Source of the DNA: Sedimentitalea todarodis
GTDB lineage: Bacteria > Pseudomonadota > Alphaproteobacteria > Rhodobacterales > Rhodobacteraceae
Assembly: GCF_032595355.1 (NCBI RefSeq)
Contig: NZ_JASMWN010000006.1
Span: 124,001 to 188,000, forward strand
Direction of reading: 5' to 3'
DNA length: 64,000 bases
Shown here: piece after piece, positions 42,272 to 51,940 of the stretch
How positions within the stretch are numbered: position 1 is the stretch's first letter
How the letters are laid out: each line of letters starts with the position of its first letter
Translations under genes and position numbers: made by a program
Notes under the pieces: model-generated
Seen by the model: only the letters and a program-made list of their open reading frames with translations
The model's database searches: none
Told to the model about the DNA's origin: nothing

Positions 42272-42589
42272 GTGACGGTTTTCTTTTTCTTTTCAGCCAT
42301 CGTACTGGTTTCTGTCATCAGCGCCATTGTCGCTGCCGAGATCGTGGTGCAGCCGTCATTTCTGTCCACTCTGGGCCCGTTTTCCACTGGCCTTCTGGGC
42401 CTGACCGTATGTTTCACGCTGGCGGCAACGCTGTTGTTCATCCTGGACCCGGATCCGGTTTCGGGTCTTGATGCGGCCTTGCCCCGGCTGATGCGAACAC
42501 TTCCGATCACCGGGTTGGCGGCTTTTCTCTGGCTGCCTATGTACCTGTCCCTGTTCAACCGCCTGCGCCGCGCGAGGGTGCGGCAATGA
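42272..42589 (+). CDS. Small membrane protein, first clear gene of an uncharacterised operon
   Basis: 105 residues from GTG 42272, with GGAGG seven bases upstream. It has three hydrophobic stretches (about 3-24, 36-57 and 74-93) and a short basic C-terminus. The family is not recognised. It overlaps the next gene by ATGA and probably forms a membrane complex with the downstream products. Confidence 0.75.
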   Translation: MTVFFFFSAIVLVSVISAIVAAEIVVQPSFLSTLGPFSTGLLGLTVCFTLAATLLFILDPDPVSGLDAALPRLMRTLPITGLAAFLWLPMYLSLFNRLRRARVRQ

Positions 42590-43935
42590 AGCGACTGATC
42601 GAACGCGGATTGATGTTCGGAAATCTCATTCACGTGGCTACGCCAGCGCTTGTCGAACGCTATGATCGGGCGTTGGAGCACCTGACCGGAAAACACACGG
42701 CCCTGACCGATTTTCACGTCGATATCTCGGGATACTCACCGGAGATCGGCGATGAATTGGGCGATCATCAATATCTCAACCAGAACGGGGTCAACCGCCA
42801 GTTCATCCTGCTGACAACCGATCAGAAACGCGCGCCCCTGCTGAATGCAACCTTTTCCACCAGCCATGACATTCTGCGTCGCTTTATTGATACCAACGAG
42901 GCGCAGCTCTTTGCGCTGACCGCTGTGGACGCTGTCGCTGGTGAGTTGGTGAACTCGGTCATCCACGCACGTGATCCGCAGGCATTGTTCGATATTCGCA
43001 CCATCCGGATCGAGGCAGACACCACCGGCGGAACCCTCAAACATGCAGGTGAGCTGACCAGCCTCGTCGACCGGTTTCGGGCCGAAGAGGACGCCTGGTT
43101 TGACGATGTTCTGATCGCGCGCATGATCAGCCTTGCGGAAAAATCAGGCGATATCACCCGCAACGCCGTCAAACTGACCGATACCGAGTTTGAACAGAAG
43201 AACTTCTGGACCAGCCATTTTGGCGGTCTCTACGTGTTTCAGGACGTCGATCATCCCGCCCTGATCTCGGCCGGGGACAAATCCGTTCTGGGTGAGTTGC
43301 CCATAAAATACGTGTTCGATTTCAGCGATCGCAACCGCATCGCCAAGTTTCTCGCTTATAACGATCTGGTCGAACCCATCATCAAGGCACCTGGACTGGA
43401 TGCCGCCGCAATTCTGCAGCAGAAGATGGATTTCATCGTGATCGACACGGCCAGCGAAGGTGGCATGGACCTGACAGGGCTGACCCGTGCCGACCTGCGC
43501 CGGCTGGCGCGGCAGCACCACAGCGTTTTGCCGCAGGAATATGACGGGTTGGCGGCCTTGCTGAACTGGGCCGAAAACGGTGGATCCTGGCCGCGCATAA
43601 CCTCCGATCACCCGGCCTATTTCTACACCCTGCGGGCTGCGGATACGCCGGACCGTGATCTGGTGAACCGGATGCTGGCAGAGCTGACGCTGCTTGATAT
43701 TCGCCAGCTGTTCATCTGCAACAAGCCCGTGTTCTATCGCCGCTACCAGAGTTGGCCCGATGCCAAAAAGGACTATGTCGCCGACTTTCTCAGCCGCGAG
43801 TACCAAATCGACAAGGCGGGCGCGCGCGCGGCGTTGTTCGGCCACGAACCCGACATGACCGGCACCGTCCCTGCCGACCCGATGCCCGACCTGATTCTAA
43901 GGGTCGGCCCCTGGGGCGCGGTGGGACGGATCTGA
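42586..43935 (+). CDS. Uncharacterised protein of 449 residues (possibly DUF6638)
   Basis: A soluble, acidic protein without signal or membrane segments. I believe it matches a family restricted largely to Rhodobacterales (DUF6638), but this is from memory and not certain. Noteworthy stretches are FHVDISGYSPEIGDELGD near the start and LLDIRQLFICNKPVFYRRYQSW near the end. It is translationally coupled to the small membrane protein upstream; two membrane-protein genes follow, so it is likely cytoplasmic and attached to that complex. Confidence 0.78.
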   Translation: MKRLIERGLMFGNLIHVATPALVERYDRALEHLTGKHTALTDFHVDISGYSPEIGDELGDHQYLNQNGVNRQFILLTTDQKRAPLLNATFSTSHDILRRFIDTNEAQLFALTAVDAVAGELVNSVIHARDPQALFDIRTIRIEADTTGGTLKHAGELTSLVDRFRAEEDAWFDDVLIARMISLAEKSGDITRNAVKLTDTEFEQKNFWTSHFGGLYVFQDVDHPALISAGDKSVLGELPIKYVFDFSDRNRIAKFLAYNDLVEPIIKAPGLDAAAILQQKMDFIVIDTASEGGMDLTGLTRADLRRLARQHHSVLPQEYDGLAALLNWAENGGSWPRITSDHPAYFYTLRAADTPDRDLVNRMLAELTLLDIRQLFICNKPVFYRRYQSWPDAKKDYVADFLSREYQIDKAGARAALFGHEPDMTGTVPADPMPDLILRVGPWGAVGRI

Positions 43936-43936
43936 C

Positions 43937-44203
43937 ATGCTGGGACTTCTGCGCCTTGTTCTGATCCTGTTCGTCGTGCAGACGATCGCCTACATCGGGC
44001 TGTCGTTCTATTCCCGCAGCCTCCGCCGCCGCAAGCTCGAGTTGCGCTGGTCAGAAAAGGCACTGCCGGTCGATCAGGAAACCTTTGTGCGGCGCGGATT
44101 GACGCGTTATGACAACTCGCTCCGGCGAAAGCTGATTCTGGGGGTTTACATCGTGCCCTGGATCGCCATCTCGGTACTGATCTATGTTGTGAATTTCATG
44201 TGA
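43937..44203 (+). CDS. Small two-helix membrane protein, uncharacterised
   Basis: 88 residues starting one base after the previous stop. Hydrophobic segments lie at about 4-24 and 66-86, with a basic cytoplasmic-looking middle (SRSLRRRKLELRWSEK). The family is not recognised. It belongs to the 42.2-44.9 kb operon. Confidence 0.78.
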   Translation: MLGLLRLVLILFVVQTIAYIGLSFYSRSLRRRKLELRWSEKALPVDQETFVRRGLTRYDNSLRRKLILGVYIVPWIAISVLIYVVNFM

Positions 44204-44214
44204 GGACCTGACAG

Positions 44215-44856
44215 ATGGCCTATATCAAATGGGCGTTCATCCTGACCTTCTGGCTGCTCCTGGGCGGATTGCTGCACTACACGCTGCCCCAGTATGACAT
44301 CGTGCGGATCGTCAACACCTATGAAGAACGTCAGGACCTCAATGACTGGACCCGCATCTTCTGGTCCAGCCCCGACGATCAATCCGCCAGTCTGGCCGGT
44401 CGCGATGTGCAGTTTATCCAGGGTGTGCGCGAAAACGGCAAACCCATCGTCTATCGCAACGAAGATACCGGCTGGGGCTGGCCGTTCTATTTCAAATTTG
44501 ACACCGCAAATCTCTATACCGAAGCCAACGATGCAATTTCGACCAAGGGCAACCCCGAATGGGTGTCGATCCTGCACTACGGCTGGCGCAACGAATTCCT
44601 GTCGACCTTCCCCAATGCGATTTCCATCAAGCCGGTCGAAGGCCCGGACCACCGAGTCATCAACTGGTTCAATATCGTCTTCCTCACGCTTCTGGCAGCG
44701 ATCTTCTGGGCGATCTGGGTCCGATGGCGCCGATTCCGCGAGGCACGGATCGACCCGGTGCTCGACGACATCGGTGACAGCATGGATGCAGCAGGTGACA
44801 GCATCACCGAGAAACGCGGGCGTTTTCGCCGCTGGCTGAACAGCTGGCGGTCCTGA
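44215..44856 (+). CDS. DUF1523 family protein
   Basis: 213 residues. The N-terminal anchor (IKWAFILTFWLLLGGLLHYTL) is followed by a conserved VRIVNTYEER region, GWGWPFYFKFDTANLY, and WVSILHYGWRNEFLSTFPNAISI, the features by which I recognise DUF1523. A second helix (about 143-163) precedes a basic C-terminus. Function is unknown. It is the last gene of the operon; AGGACCTGACAG precedes the ATG. Confidence 0.85.
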   Translation: MAYIKWAFILTFWLLLGGLLHYTLPQYDIVRIVNTYEERQDLNDWTRIFWSSPDDQSASLAGRDVQFIQGVRENGKPIVYRNEDTGWGWPFYFKFDTANLYTEANDAISTKGNPEWVSILHYGWRNEFLSTFPNAISIKPVEGPDHRVINWFNIVFLTLLAAIFWAIWVRWRRFREARIDPVLDDIGDSMDAAGDSITEKRGRFRRWLNSWRS

Positions 44857-45090
44857 CGAGAGGTTATCGCGGATCCTTGTCTGGCTCTGACCCCCAGAGC
44901 TGATTTCCATATTCTTGGGGTCATTTCTTACGACCCAGATGCGCCGATACGTAGATCTGGTGGCCTGCCTACGGAACGTCATCAAGTGGCGGCTGGAAAC
45001 CCTTGGCTAGGGGCCACATTCCGTCGTCGATCTGTGGCGCGTCAATGCGCGGGAACTGGCGAACTGAACACCCTGGGGTCATTGCCTGCC
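44857..45090. other. Intergenic region, no gene recognised
   Basis: 234 bases between convergent genes. TGGGGTCATT occurs twice (44916-44925 and 45074-45083), and GACCCC...GGGGTC arms could pair around 44889-44922. A 23-codon ATG frame (44939-45010) has no support. It may hold decayed sequence. Confidence 0.3.
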
Positions 45091-45591
45091 CTATGGTCGC
45101 AGCGTTATCACGGTGCCGTCCTTGACCATCGCGTAGATCTCTTCGATTTCGTCATTCTTGACGGCGATACATCCAGCGGTCCAGTCGCGGCCCTTGGCTT
45201 TTTTGGTGTTTGGCTGACCATGAATAAAGATTTCACCACCGGGCCTTCTGCCCGCCGCAATCGCGGTCGCGATATCCTTGGAATTCGGATAGGAGATCCC
45301 AACCGACAGATGATACTTGCTGCGGGGGTTGCGCCGGTCGATCAGATAGGTGCCTTCCGGGGTCTTTCCGTCACCTTCGAACTGTTTGTGCCCGGTCGGC
45401 GTGAATCCGAGGTCAAAATCGTAGGCTTTCAAAATCTCCTCGTTGTTCAGCAGATACAAACGCCGCTGACCCTTGTTCACGACAACCGATGTCACTTCGG
45501 GGCCGTTATACGTCAGAAACTTGGACCTGGTCGAACATCCTGCCACCGCCAGGGACGCCAAGGCCCCGAACCCGAAAATACGCCGCTTCAT
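45091..45591 (-). CDS. L,D-transpeptidase family lipoprotein (YkuD domain)
   Basis: 166 residues. A lipobox LAVAGC near residue 20 marks an outer-membrane or periplasmic lipoprotein. The YkuD catalytic region is IFIHGQPN...DWTAGCIAVKN, with the nucleophilic Cys and His present; Thr stands where Ser is common before the GC. It would crosslink peptidoglycan stem peptides or attach proteins to them. Confidence 0.9.
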   Translation of the reverse strand: MKRRIFGFGALASLAVAGCSTRSKFLTYNGPEVTSVVVNKGQRRLYLLNNEEILKAYDFDLGFTPTGHKQFEGDGKTPEGTYLIDRRNPRSKYHLSVGISYPNSKDIATAIAAGRRPGGEIFIHGQPNTKKAKGRDWTAGCIAVKNDEIEEIYAMVKDGTVITLRP

Positions 45592-45690
45592 TTGCTGCTC
45601 TCTTTGTTTTCTGCCTCAATCCATCGAATAGCGTTTGTTGCGACAAACGCAAAATCACTTTTATGGGGAATGACCGGATTCTTGAGGTTC

Positions 45691-46908
45691 TTAGCGTGAA
45701 AAGGCGGCCACAAGTTCAATATGCGAAGACCAGCGAAACTGATCAACCACCTGAACCCATGCCAGATGATAGCCGGACGATACAAGAACCCGCGCATCCC
45801 GTGCAAAGGTCACCGGGTTGCAGGACACATAGGCAACCCGGTCCAGCCGGGATTCCGCAATCGCTGCAACCTGCGCTTCGGCGCCTGCACGCGGCGGGTC
45901 GATGACAGCCGCCTCGAAAGTCTTGAATTCGTCCGGCACTAGCGGCCTGCGAAAAAGATCGCGTGCGGTGCCGGTGATCTTTTTCAGGCCCTGCGCCTGT
46001 CGCCAGCCCTGGTCCAGCGCCCGAACCATTTCGGCGTCACCCTCCACCGCGAAGACTTCGGCAGAAGCCGCGAGCGGCAGGCTGAACGTGCCGCATCCGG
46101 CAAAGAGATCGACAACCTGCGCAGCATCACCCACGATTTCGCGAACGCCGGCAAGCAATGTCGCTTCACCTTCTGGCGTTGCCTGCAGGAACGCACCGGG
46201 TGGCGGCACCACCTGCGCCGCGCCGAATCTCTGAACGGGTTGCTGCCGCATGGCGATAACCTCATCATCCCACGCAAGCCGCGCCAAATCGAACCGTTCC
46301 GCAACCTGTGCCAGCGCGATTTCCAGCGGTCCGTCGGTGGGCTTCCCGCCTCTCGCCGCAACATCCAGCCCGTTTTCGGTCACGGTCAGGGTAACTGACA
46401 ATTCGCCCTTGCGACTGCCACCCACCACCGCAAGCGCCTCGGCAACTGGCAGTCCCTTCAGCAGTTTGGGATCAACCAACTGACAGTCCGGTATCTGGAT
46501 GATCACATCAGAGCCACGCGCGTGAAAGCCCGCCATGGCCCCTTTTTTCGTCCGCCGAGCCGACACAACCGCACGCCGGCGCGTCCGGGCGGGCGACGTG
46601 ACGACGCCGCGCATCGGGGCTGCGAGCCCCTGCCCCTCAAGGGCGGCTGCAACGATCTCTTGTTTCCAGGTCGCCGCGAACGCATCTGACGCATGTTGCA
46701 ACTGGCAACCACCGCAGGTTCTTGCATGTCGGCAAGGCGGCCGCACCCGTTCGGGCGACGGGGTTTCAATCCGAACCTCCGTCAACTGTGTCCCGTTCAG
46801 GGTTCCGCTGACTGTTTCACCGGGCAATGTGGCGGGTGCATAGACCGGCCCCGTTGCGACGCCATCGCCCTGATGCCCAAGGCGCAGGATTTCATGTTGT
46901 GTGACCAT
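45691..46908 (-). CDS. 23S rRNA (uracil-C5)-methyltransferase, RlmD/RumA-like
   Basis: 405 residues. An N-terminal TRAM-like domain, then iron-sulfur cysteines CRHARTCGGC near residue 65, a SAM-binding motif VDLFAGCGTFSLPLA and the catalytic Cys in YVSCNP. The enzyme methylates C5 of a specific uridine in 23S rRNA. The ATG at 46908 fits the domain start; the upstream open stretch is not homologous. Related RlmC activity cannot be excluded. Confidence 0.88.
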   Translation of the reverse strand: MVTQHEILRLGHQGDGVATGPVYAPATLPGETVSGTLNGTQLTEVRIETPSPERVRPPCRHARTCGGCQLQHASDAFAATWKQEIVAAALEGQGLAAPMRGVVTSPARTRRRAVVSARRTKKGAMAGFHARGSDVIIQIPDCQLVDPKLLKGLPVAEALAVVGGSRKGELSVTLTVTENGLDVAARGGKPTDGPLEIALAQVAERFDLARLAWDDEVIAMRQQPVQRFGAAQVVPPPGAFLQATPEGEATLLAGVREIVGDAAQVVDLFAGCGTFSLPLAASAEVFAVEGDAEMVRALDQGWRQAQGLKKITGTARDLFRRPLVPDEFKTFEAAVIDPPRAGAEAQVAAIAESRLDRVAYVSCNPVTFARDARVLVSSGYHLAWVQVVDQFRWSSHIELVAAFSR

Positions 46909-46946
46909 GCCGCCTGATACCCGGCGGAGTGCCTGCACAAAAGCCC

Positions 46947-48779
46947 TTATTCGGCGGCTTCGGTGTGGATAAACCCGCCGGACTGCCGGTTCCAGAACTG
47001 GGCATACAGCCCGCCCCGGGCCAGCAGATCGGCATGAGTGCCGGATTCCACGATGCAACCGGCATCCATGACGATGATGCGGTCCATTTCCGACAGGGTA
47101 GACAGCCGGTGTGCGATCGCCAGCACGGTCTTGCCCTCCATCACGCGGTGCAGGGCCTCCTGAATCGACGCCTCGACCTCGGAATCAAGCGCGCTCGTCG
47201 CCTCATCCAGGACCAGGATCGGTGCATCCTTGAGGATTGCGCGGGCCAGGGCGATCCGCTGGCGTTGCCCGCCCGAGAGCTTGACCCCACGCTCGCCCAG
47301 ATGCGCGTCATACCCGCTGCGATTCCGCGAGTCCTGAAGATCGCCGATGAACTCGTCTGCCTCTGCGTGCTCTGCGGCGGCGATGACGTCTGCCTCCGTC
47401 GCATCCGGGCGTCCGTACAAGATGTTGTCGCGTGCCGAGCGATTGAACATCGCCGTTTCCTGCGTGACCATGCCAATCTGCCGCCGCAGGCTGTCCTGCG
47501 TCACCGCCGCGATGTCCTGATCATCAATCCGGATCGTACCGCCTTCGGCGTCGTAGAGCCGCAGCAAGAGCGATACGAGTGTCGATTTCCCGGCACCTGA
47601 TGCGCCCACAATCCCCAACTTTTCGCCTGGACGCACCGTCAGGTCGACCCGCTGAATACCACCAATATCCCGCCCATAGGCAAACTCGACCCCGTCAAAT
47701 ACGATTTCACCGCGATCAACGACAAGCTCGTCGGCATTCGGGCCGTCTTCGACCCGGTTGCGGGTGGCCAGCGTTTGCATGCCATTTTCGACCTCACCCA
47801 CATGCGCATAGATTCCCATCAGCGTGAAGCTGACCCAACCTGTCATCTGTGCGATGCGGATCGAGATCGCACCGGCCGCCACGATATCGCCCGCCGACGC
47901 GCCACCCGTGCGCCACAGCATCAAGGTCGCGCCGATCAACATGACCGGCAGAACACCGGCCAATGTCATCAGGAAGAAGCGGAAGCTGGCCGAGAGCCAG
48001 CCGAACTCCAACGACCGATCCCGCAGCACCGCCATTGCCCCGCGCGCGGCGTCGTCTTCATGCGCCGCATGCGCAAACAACTTGACCGTCTTGATATTGG
48101 TAATCGTATCCACAACCTGCCCAGTAACCATTGCCCGCGCCCCGGCGCGTGCCGCAGAGCGTTCGCGGATGCGCGGTAGATACCAGCGGATCAACAGGAA
48201 ATAGACCACCAGCCATGCCGCAAACGGCAACATCACACCGGGATGAATAGACCCCAGCAACAACAGAGAGCCAAACATCGACGCCAATGCAAAGACGATT
48301 GCGCTGATCACCTCGGACACGATGGACGTCAGCGCATTTGCGGTCTGCATCTGTTTCTGCGCAATGCGCCCGGCGAAATCATCGTCAAAGAACGTCACCG
48401 ATTGGCCCAGCGTCCAGCGGTTGAGCCGCGACAGGACCAATGGCGTGATATTGGGCATGACGATATAGTTGTTGGCCACCGAGGACAGGCCAAACAGCAC
48501 GGGGCGGATCAACATGAAAAACCCGACCGCCGCGAGGATCCGCAGCATGTTTGACCCGTCAAACACACCCTCGGGCCCGCCGGACACCGCCGTGTCGATC
48601 ACAATGCCAAGCATCCAGGCCGTCCCCGCCTCCATCGCACCGGCCAAGCCGGAAAAAGCCGCCGCTACAAATAGCATTGGCCAGGCCCCGGTCAGGCACC
48701 AGCGGATGAACGCCCCCAGCATTTGTGGAGGAGGCGTATCAATTCGGCGAAAGGGCTCGATCAGGTTGGCAAGTTTCAT
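46947..48779 (-). CDS. ABC exporter half-transporter (membrane + ATPase domains), second of a pair
   Basis: 610 residues. Six-helix membrane domain at about 25-330, then the ATPase with Walker A GASGAGKST, signature LSGGQRQR, Walker B ILVLDEATSALD and switch His in AIAHRLST. It overlaps the preceding transporter gene by four bases, so the two probably form a heterodimeric exporter (multidrug or lipid type). No substrate clue. Confidence 0.9.
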   Translation of the reverse strand: MKLANLIEPFRRIDTPPPQMLGAFIRWCLTGAWPMLFVAAAFSGLAGAMEAGTAWMLGIVIDTAVSGGPEGVFDGSNMLRILAAVGFFMLIRPVLFGLSSVANNYIVMPNITPLVLSRLNRWTLGQSVTFFDDDFAGRIAQKQMQTANALTSIVSEVISAIVFALASMFGSLLLLGSIHPGVMLPFAAWLVVYFLLIRWYLPRIRERSAARAGARAMVTGQVVDTITNIKTVKLFAHAAHEDDAARGAMAVLRDRSLEFGWLSASFRFFLMTLAGVLPVMLIGATLMLWRTGGASAGDIVAAGAISIRIAQMTGWVSFTLMGIYAHVGEVENGMQTLATRNRVEDGPNADELVVDRGEIVFDGVEFAYGRDIGGIQRVDLTVRPGEKLGIVGASGAGKSTLVSLLLRLYDAEGGTIRIDDQDIAAVTQDSLRRQIGMVTQETAMFNRSARDNILYGRPDATEADVIAAAEHAEADEFIGDLQDSRNRSGYDAHLGERGVKLSGGQRQRIALARAILKDAPILVLDEATSALDSEVEASIQEALHRVMEGKTVLAIAHRLSTLSEMDRIIVMDAGCIVESGTHADLLARGGLYAQFWNRQSGGFIHTEAAE

Positions 48780-50614
48780 TCAGCAGCCTCGGTAGTCAGA
48801 AAGCCGCCAGACTGATGCGCCCAGAATCCGGCGTATTGCCCTTGCAGGTCCAGGAGCTCGGAATGGCTGCCTTGTTCGACAATACGGCCCTGATCCATGA
48901 CAAGAATGCGATCCATCTGTGCAATGGTAGAAAGCCTGTGCGCAATGGCAATCACTGTCTTGCCCTGCATCATGCCATAGAGCGTATCCTGAATCGCTGC
49001 CTCGACCTCGGAATCCAGCGCGCTCGTCGCTTCGTCAAGCAACAGGATCGGCGCGTTCTTGAGGATCACCCGCGCCAGCGTCACCCGCTGGCGCTGTCCA
49101 CCCGACAACTTGACACCTCGCTCACCAACCTGCGCATCATATCCGGTACGTCCCTCCATGTCGGCCAGATCAAGAATGAAGTCGTGCGCTTCGGCCTGTT
49201 TCGCGGCCGCGATCATATCCGCCTCGCTCGCATCGGGCCGTCCATACAGGATGTTGTCCCTGACAGAGCGGTGCAACAATGCACTGTCCTGCTGCACCAT
49301 GCCGATATTGCTGCGCAGACTGTCCTGCGACACCGCCGCAATGTTCTGCCCGTCGATCAGAATCTGCCCCGTCTCGACGTCGTAGAACCGCAACAACAGC
49401 TTGACCAAAGTCGATTTGCCCGCACCGGAACGCCCGATCAGACCGACCTTCTCTCCGGGCTGGATGGTCAGGCTGATATTGTCCAGTCCGCCGGTTTCAC
49501 GCCCGTAATGGTGCGACAGGTCGCGAATCTCGATCTTGCCTTGGCGCAGGTTCAGCGGCCTTGCGTCCTTCGCATCGACCAGGTCGATCGGCTGTGCGAT
49601 GGTCTGCATCCCTTCGGACACAACGCCCAGCTCGCGGAAAAAGCTGGTCAGGGCCCACATGATCCAGCCGGTCATCGCGTTCAACCGCAGCGTCAGCGCT
49701 GTTGCCGCGGCTACGACACCCACGCTCGACTCGCCAACCGCCCAGAGGTAGATCGCCCAGCCGACAACCCCGACAATCAACAAGCCATTCAGCGCCACCA
49801 ACGTCATGTCCATGATGGTAAATATCCGCATCTCGACCTGAAACGTGCGGCGCGTATTTTCGATCGCTTCCTTGGCATAGGACAGTTCGTGGTCGTGATG
49901 GGCGAACATCTTGACCGAATGAATATTGGTATAGCTGTCAACCACACGCCCCGTGACCGTGGACCGTGCATCCGATGCGGCCTGCGACGCCGGGCCGACA
50001 CGGGTCACTGTCCATCGGATCAGTGCGCCGTAGAGGACAAACCAGATCAGCAACGGAATGATCAACCGGCTGTCCGCCGCCATCAACAGCACCGCCGCAC
50101 CGATCATGTAGGCGAGCGAAAACGAGATCGCGTCAAAGACCTGGAACACGACCTCACCTGCGGCGGGCGGGGTCTGTACGATGCGACTGGCGATGCGTCC
50201 GGCAAAGTCGTTCTCGAACCAGCCGACCGACTGGCGCAGGACATGTTTGTGAGCGCGCCAGCGGATCAGCGTGCCAAAATTCGGCAGGATCGCATTGTTC
50301 AGCATCGCGACGTCAAACATATGCAGAATTGGCCGCAAAAAAACGATGCCAACCGCGACCAGCGCCAATTCAAAGCCGTGCTCGGACAGCACCTGCCCCG
50401 GTTCTCCGCCCAGCATGTCGACGATCCGGCCCATGTAGTAGATCAGCCAGACTTCCACCGCGGCAACCACGATAGACAACAGCCCTGTCCACCAGAACAC
50501 CCTCTTGAACGGCTGGGCATAGGCCATCATGAATGGCCATAACCGGGTGGGTGGTCGATCTACTTCCGGGTAGTCGCAATAGGGATCAACGAGATTCTCA
50601 AAGTAACGAAACAT
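48776..50614 (-). CDS. ABC exporter half-transporter, first of a pair
   Basis: 612 residues with the same architecture as the following gene: membrane domain about 40-340, Walker A GRSGAGKST, signature LSGGQRQR, Walker B ILLLDEATSALD. The start MFRYFENLVDP is set by AGGAGC upstream. Both ATPase sites look canonical, so neither half appears degenerate. Confidence 0.9.
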   Translation of the reverse strand: MFRYFENLVDPYCDYPEVDRPPTRLWPFMMAYAQPFKRVFWWTGLLSIVVAAVEVWLIYYMGRIVDMLGGEPGQVLSEHGFELALVAVGIVFLRPILHMFDVAMLNNAILPNFGTLIRWRAHKHVLRQSVGWFENDFAGRIASRIVQTPPAAGEVVFQVFDAISFSLAYMIGAAVLLMAADSRLIIPLLIWFVLYGALIRWTVTRVGPASQAASDARSTVTGRVVDSYTNIHSVKMFAHHDHELSYAKEAIENTRRTFQVEMRIFTIMDMTLVALNGLLIVGVVGWAIYLWAVGESSVGVVAAATALTLRLNAMTGWIMWALTSFFRELGVVSEGMQTIAQPIDLVDAKDARPLNLRQGKIEIRDLSHHYGRETGGLDNISLTIQPGEKVGLIGRSGAGKSTLVKLLLRFYDVETGQILIDGQNIAAVSQDSLRSNIGMVQQDSALLHRSVRDNILYGRPDASEADMIAAAKQAEAHDFILDLADMEGRTGYDAQVGERGVKLSGGQRQRVTLARVILKNAPILLLDEATSALDSEVEAAIQDTLYGMMQGKTVIAIAHRLSTIAQMDRILVMDQGRIVEQGSHSELLDLQGQYAGFWAHQSGGFLTTEAAE

Positions 50615-50785
50615 GGCGGGCGCTCCTGACGAGCCGAATATGAAATGCAGGGGGTGACGTCTCTCAGCCACCAGAACGGGTGGCGTATCAGCGTAAGCTG
50701 AACCAAATCCCGTAATACATTTCGTACCCTCCGAATGTTTCAGTTCATTGGATAGGCGATGATCGACAACTTGTCACGCCAAAAG

Positions 50786-51940
50786 TCAAAGGGTGAGCAG
50801 CACATCTCGGTCCAGATCGAAGCCAGAGCCGATCCAGAGCGCCTCCAACCGGGCCAGTTCTGCGCCCAGTTCCGGCCCTTGAAAGCGTGGCATCAGGTCC
50901 TTGGCACGCACCGGAAATTGCGCCACGGCCCCCTGAGTGACCTGATCCTCCAACTCCGCGACCCACGGTTGTTCAAGGACCGCACAGCGGATCAGAAGTG
51001 CATCCCGCGCGTCACTTGCACCAAGGCGATACCCAAGTTCAGCGGCATCTGTCGTCGCGAACGCCGCATTGCGCAACCGGTCGAGTGACGCCGACCCCGC
51101 GCGGCTGAGACGCAACGCATCTGCCGTTTCGGTACCGCCCAGGACCGCCAACCGGCGAATTGCATTGGGGCGCGCACCGGCCAAAGATTCAACATGCGCC
51201 AGCGGTGCCAGCGCCCTGTCGTCAGCGCCCGGAACAAACCATGCGAGCGCACCGGTCGTCCGCATTGCCGCGACCGAAGGCGCCGGGTCTGGTGCAGCCA
51301 GGAGCTTTTGCATCTCGGACCCAATACGCTCGCGGGACAGGCGGCCAAGACCCTCCAGATTGGCGGCGATCGCAGCCAGCGCATCGGAGTCAAACCCCGC
51401 ATTCTGATCGCCATACCAGGCGTGAAAACGGAAGTACCGGAGCGAGCGAAGGTAGTCTTCGCGAATTCGCTCTTCTGCATTGCCGATGAACCTGACCCGT
51501 CGCGCGCGCAGATCCGGCAGTCCGTGCAACGGGTCAACCACCGTGCCGTCCGAACGCGCATAGATCGCGTTCATCGTGAAATCCCGTCGCGCGGCATCCT
51601 CGGCCACATCGGTCGAAAACGCCACGGTTGCACGCCGACCATCAGTCGAGACATCACGGCGAAAGGTCGTCACCTCGTGTGGCAGACCATCCTTCAGCAG
51701 CGTTAGGGTGCCATGATCGATACCCGTCGGCACGACCTTGATCCCGGCCGCCTTGGCAAGGGCCATGACCTGATCCGGCGTTGCATCGGTGGCAATGTCG
51801 ATATCGCTGACATCGACATACAACAGCGTATTGCGAACGCAACCACCGACAAACAGAACCTGCGCGCCATCGCGGCCCAAAGCGTCACAGACGACGCGGG
51901 TGGACGCGTTTGAAATCCAGTCGGCAGTGAGTCTCGTCAT
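50786..51940 (-). CDS. CCA tRNA nucleotidyltransferase
   Basis: 384 residues, class II nucleotidyltransferase. Hallmarks are FVGGCVRNTLL, the metal-binding DIDIATDATP, RRDFTMNAIY and RIREDYLRSLRYFRFHAWYG. It adds or repairs the 3' CCA of tRNA. It overlaps the upstream CoA pyrophosphatase gene by ATGA. Confidence 0.94.
   Translation of the reverse strand: MTRLTADWISNASTRVVCDALGRDGAQVLFVGGCVRNTLLYVDVSDIDIATDATPDQVMALAKAAGIKVVPTGIDHGTLTLLKDGLPHEVTTFRRDVSTDGRRATVAFSTDVAEDAARRDFTMNAIYARSDGTVVDPLHGLPDLRARRVRFIGNAEERIREDYLRSLRYFRFHAWYGDQNAGFDSDALAAIAANLEGLGRLSRERIGSEMQKLLAAPDPAPSVAAMRTTGALAWFVPGADDRALAPLAHVESLAGARPNAIRRLAVLGGTETADALRLSRAGSASLDRLRNAAFATTDAAELGYRLGASDARDALLIRCAVLEQPWVAELEDQVTQGAVAQFPVRAKDLMPRFQGPELGAELARLEALWIGSGFDLDRDVLLTL

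Noticed and set aside
44939..45010. 23-codon ATG frame in the gap after the DUF1523 gene
   Set aside because: Too short, no ribosome site and no recognisable similarity.
48725..50542. 605-codon plus-strand open frame
   Set aside because: It lies wholly antisense to two ABC transporter genes with complete motifs; its composition (Gln/His/Arg-rich) is typical of GC-rich antisense frames.
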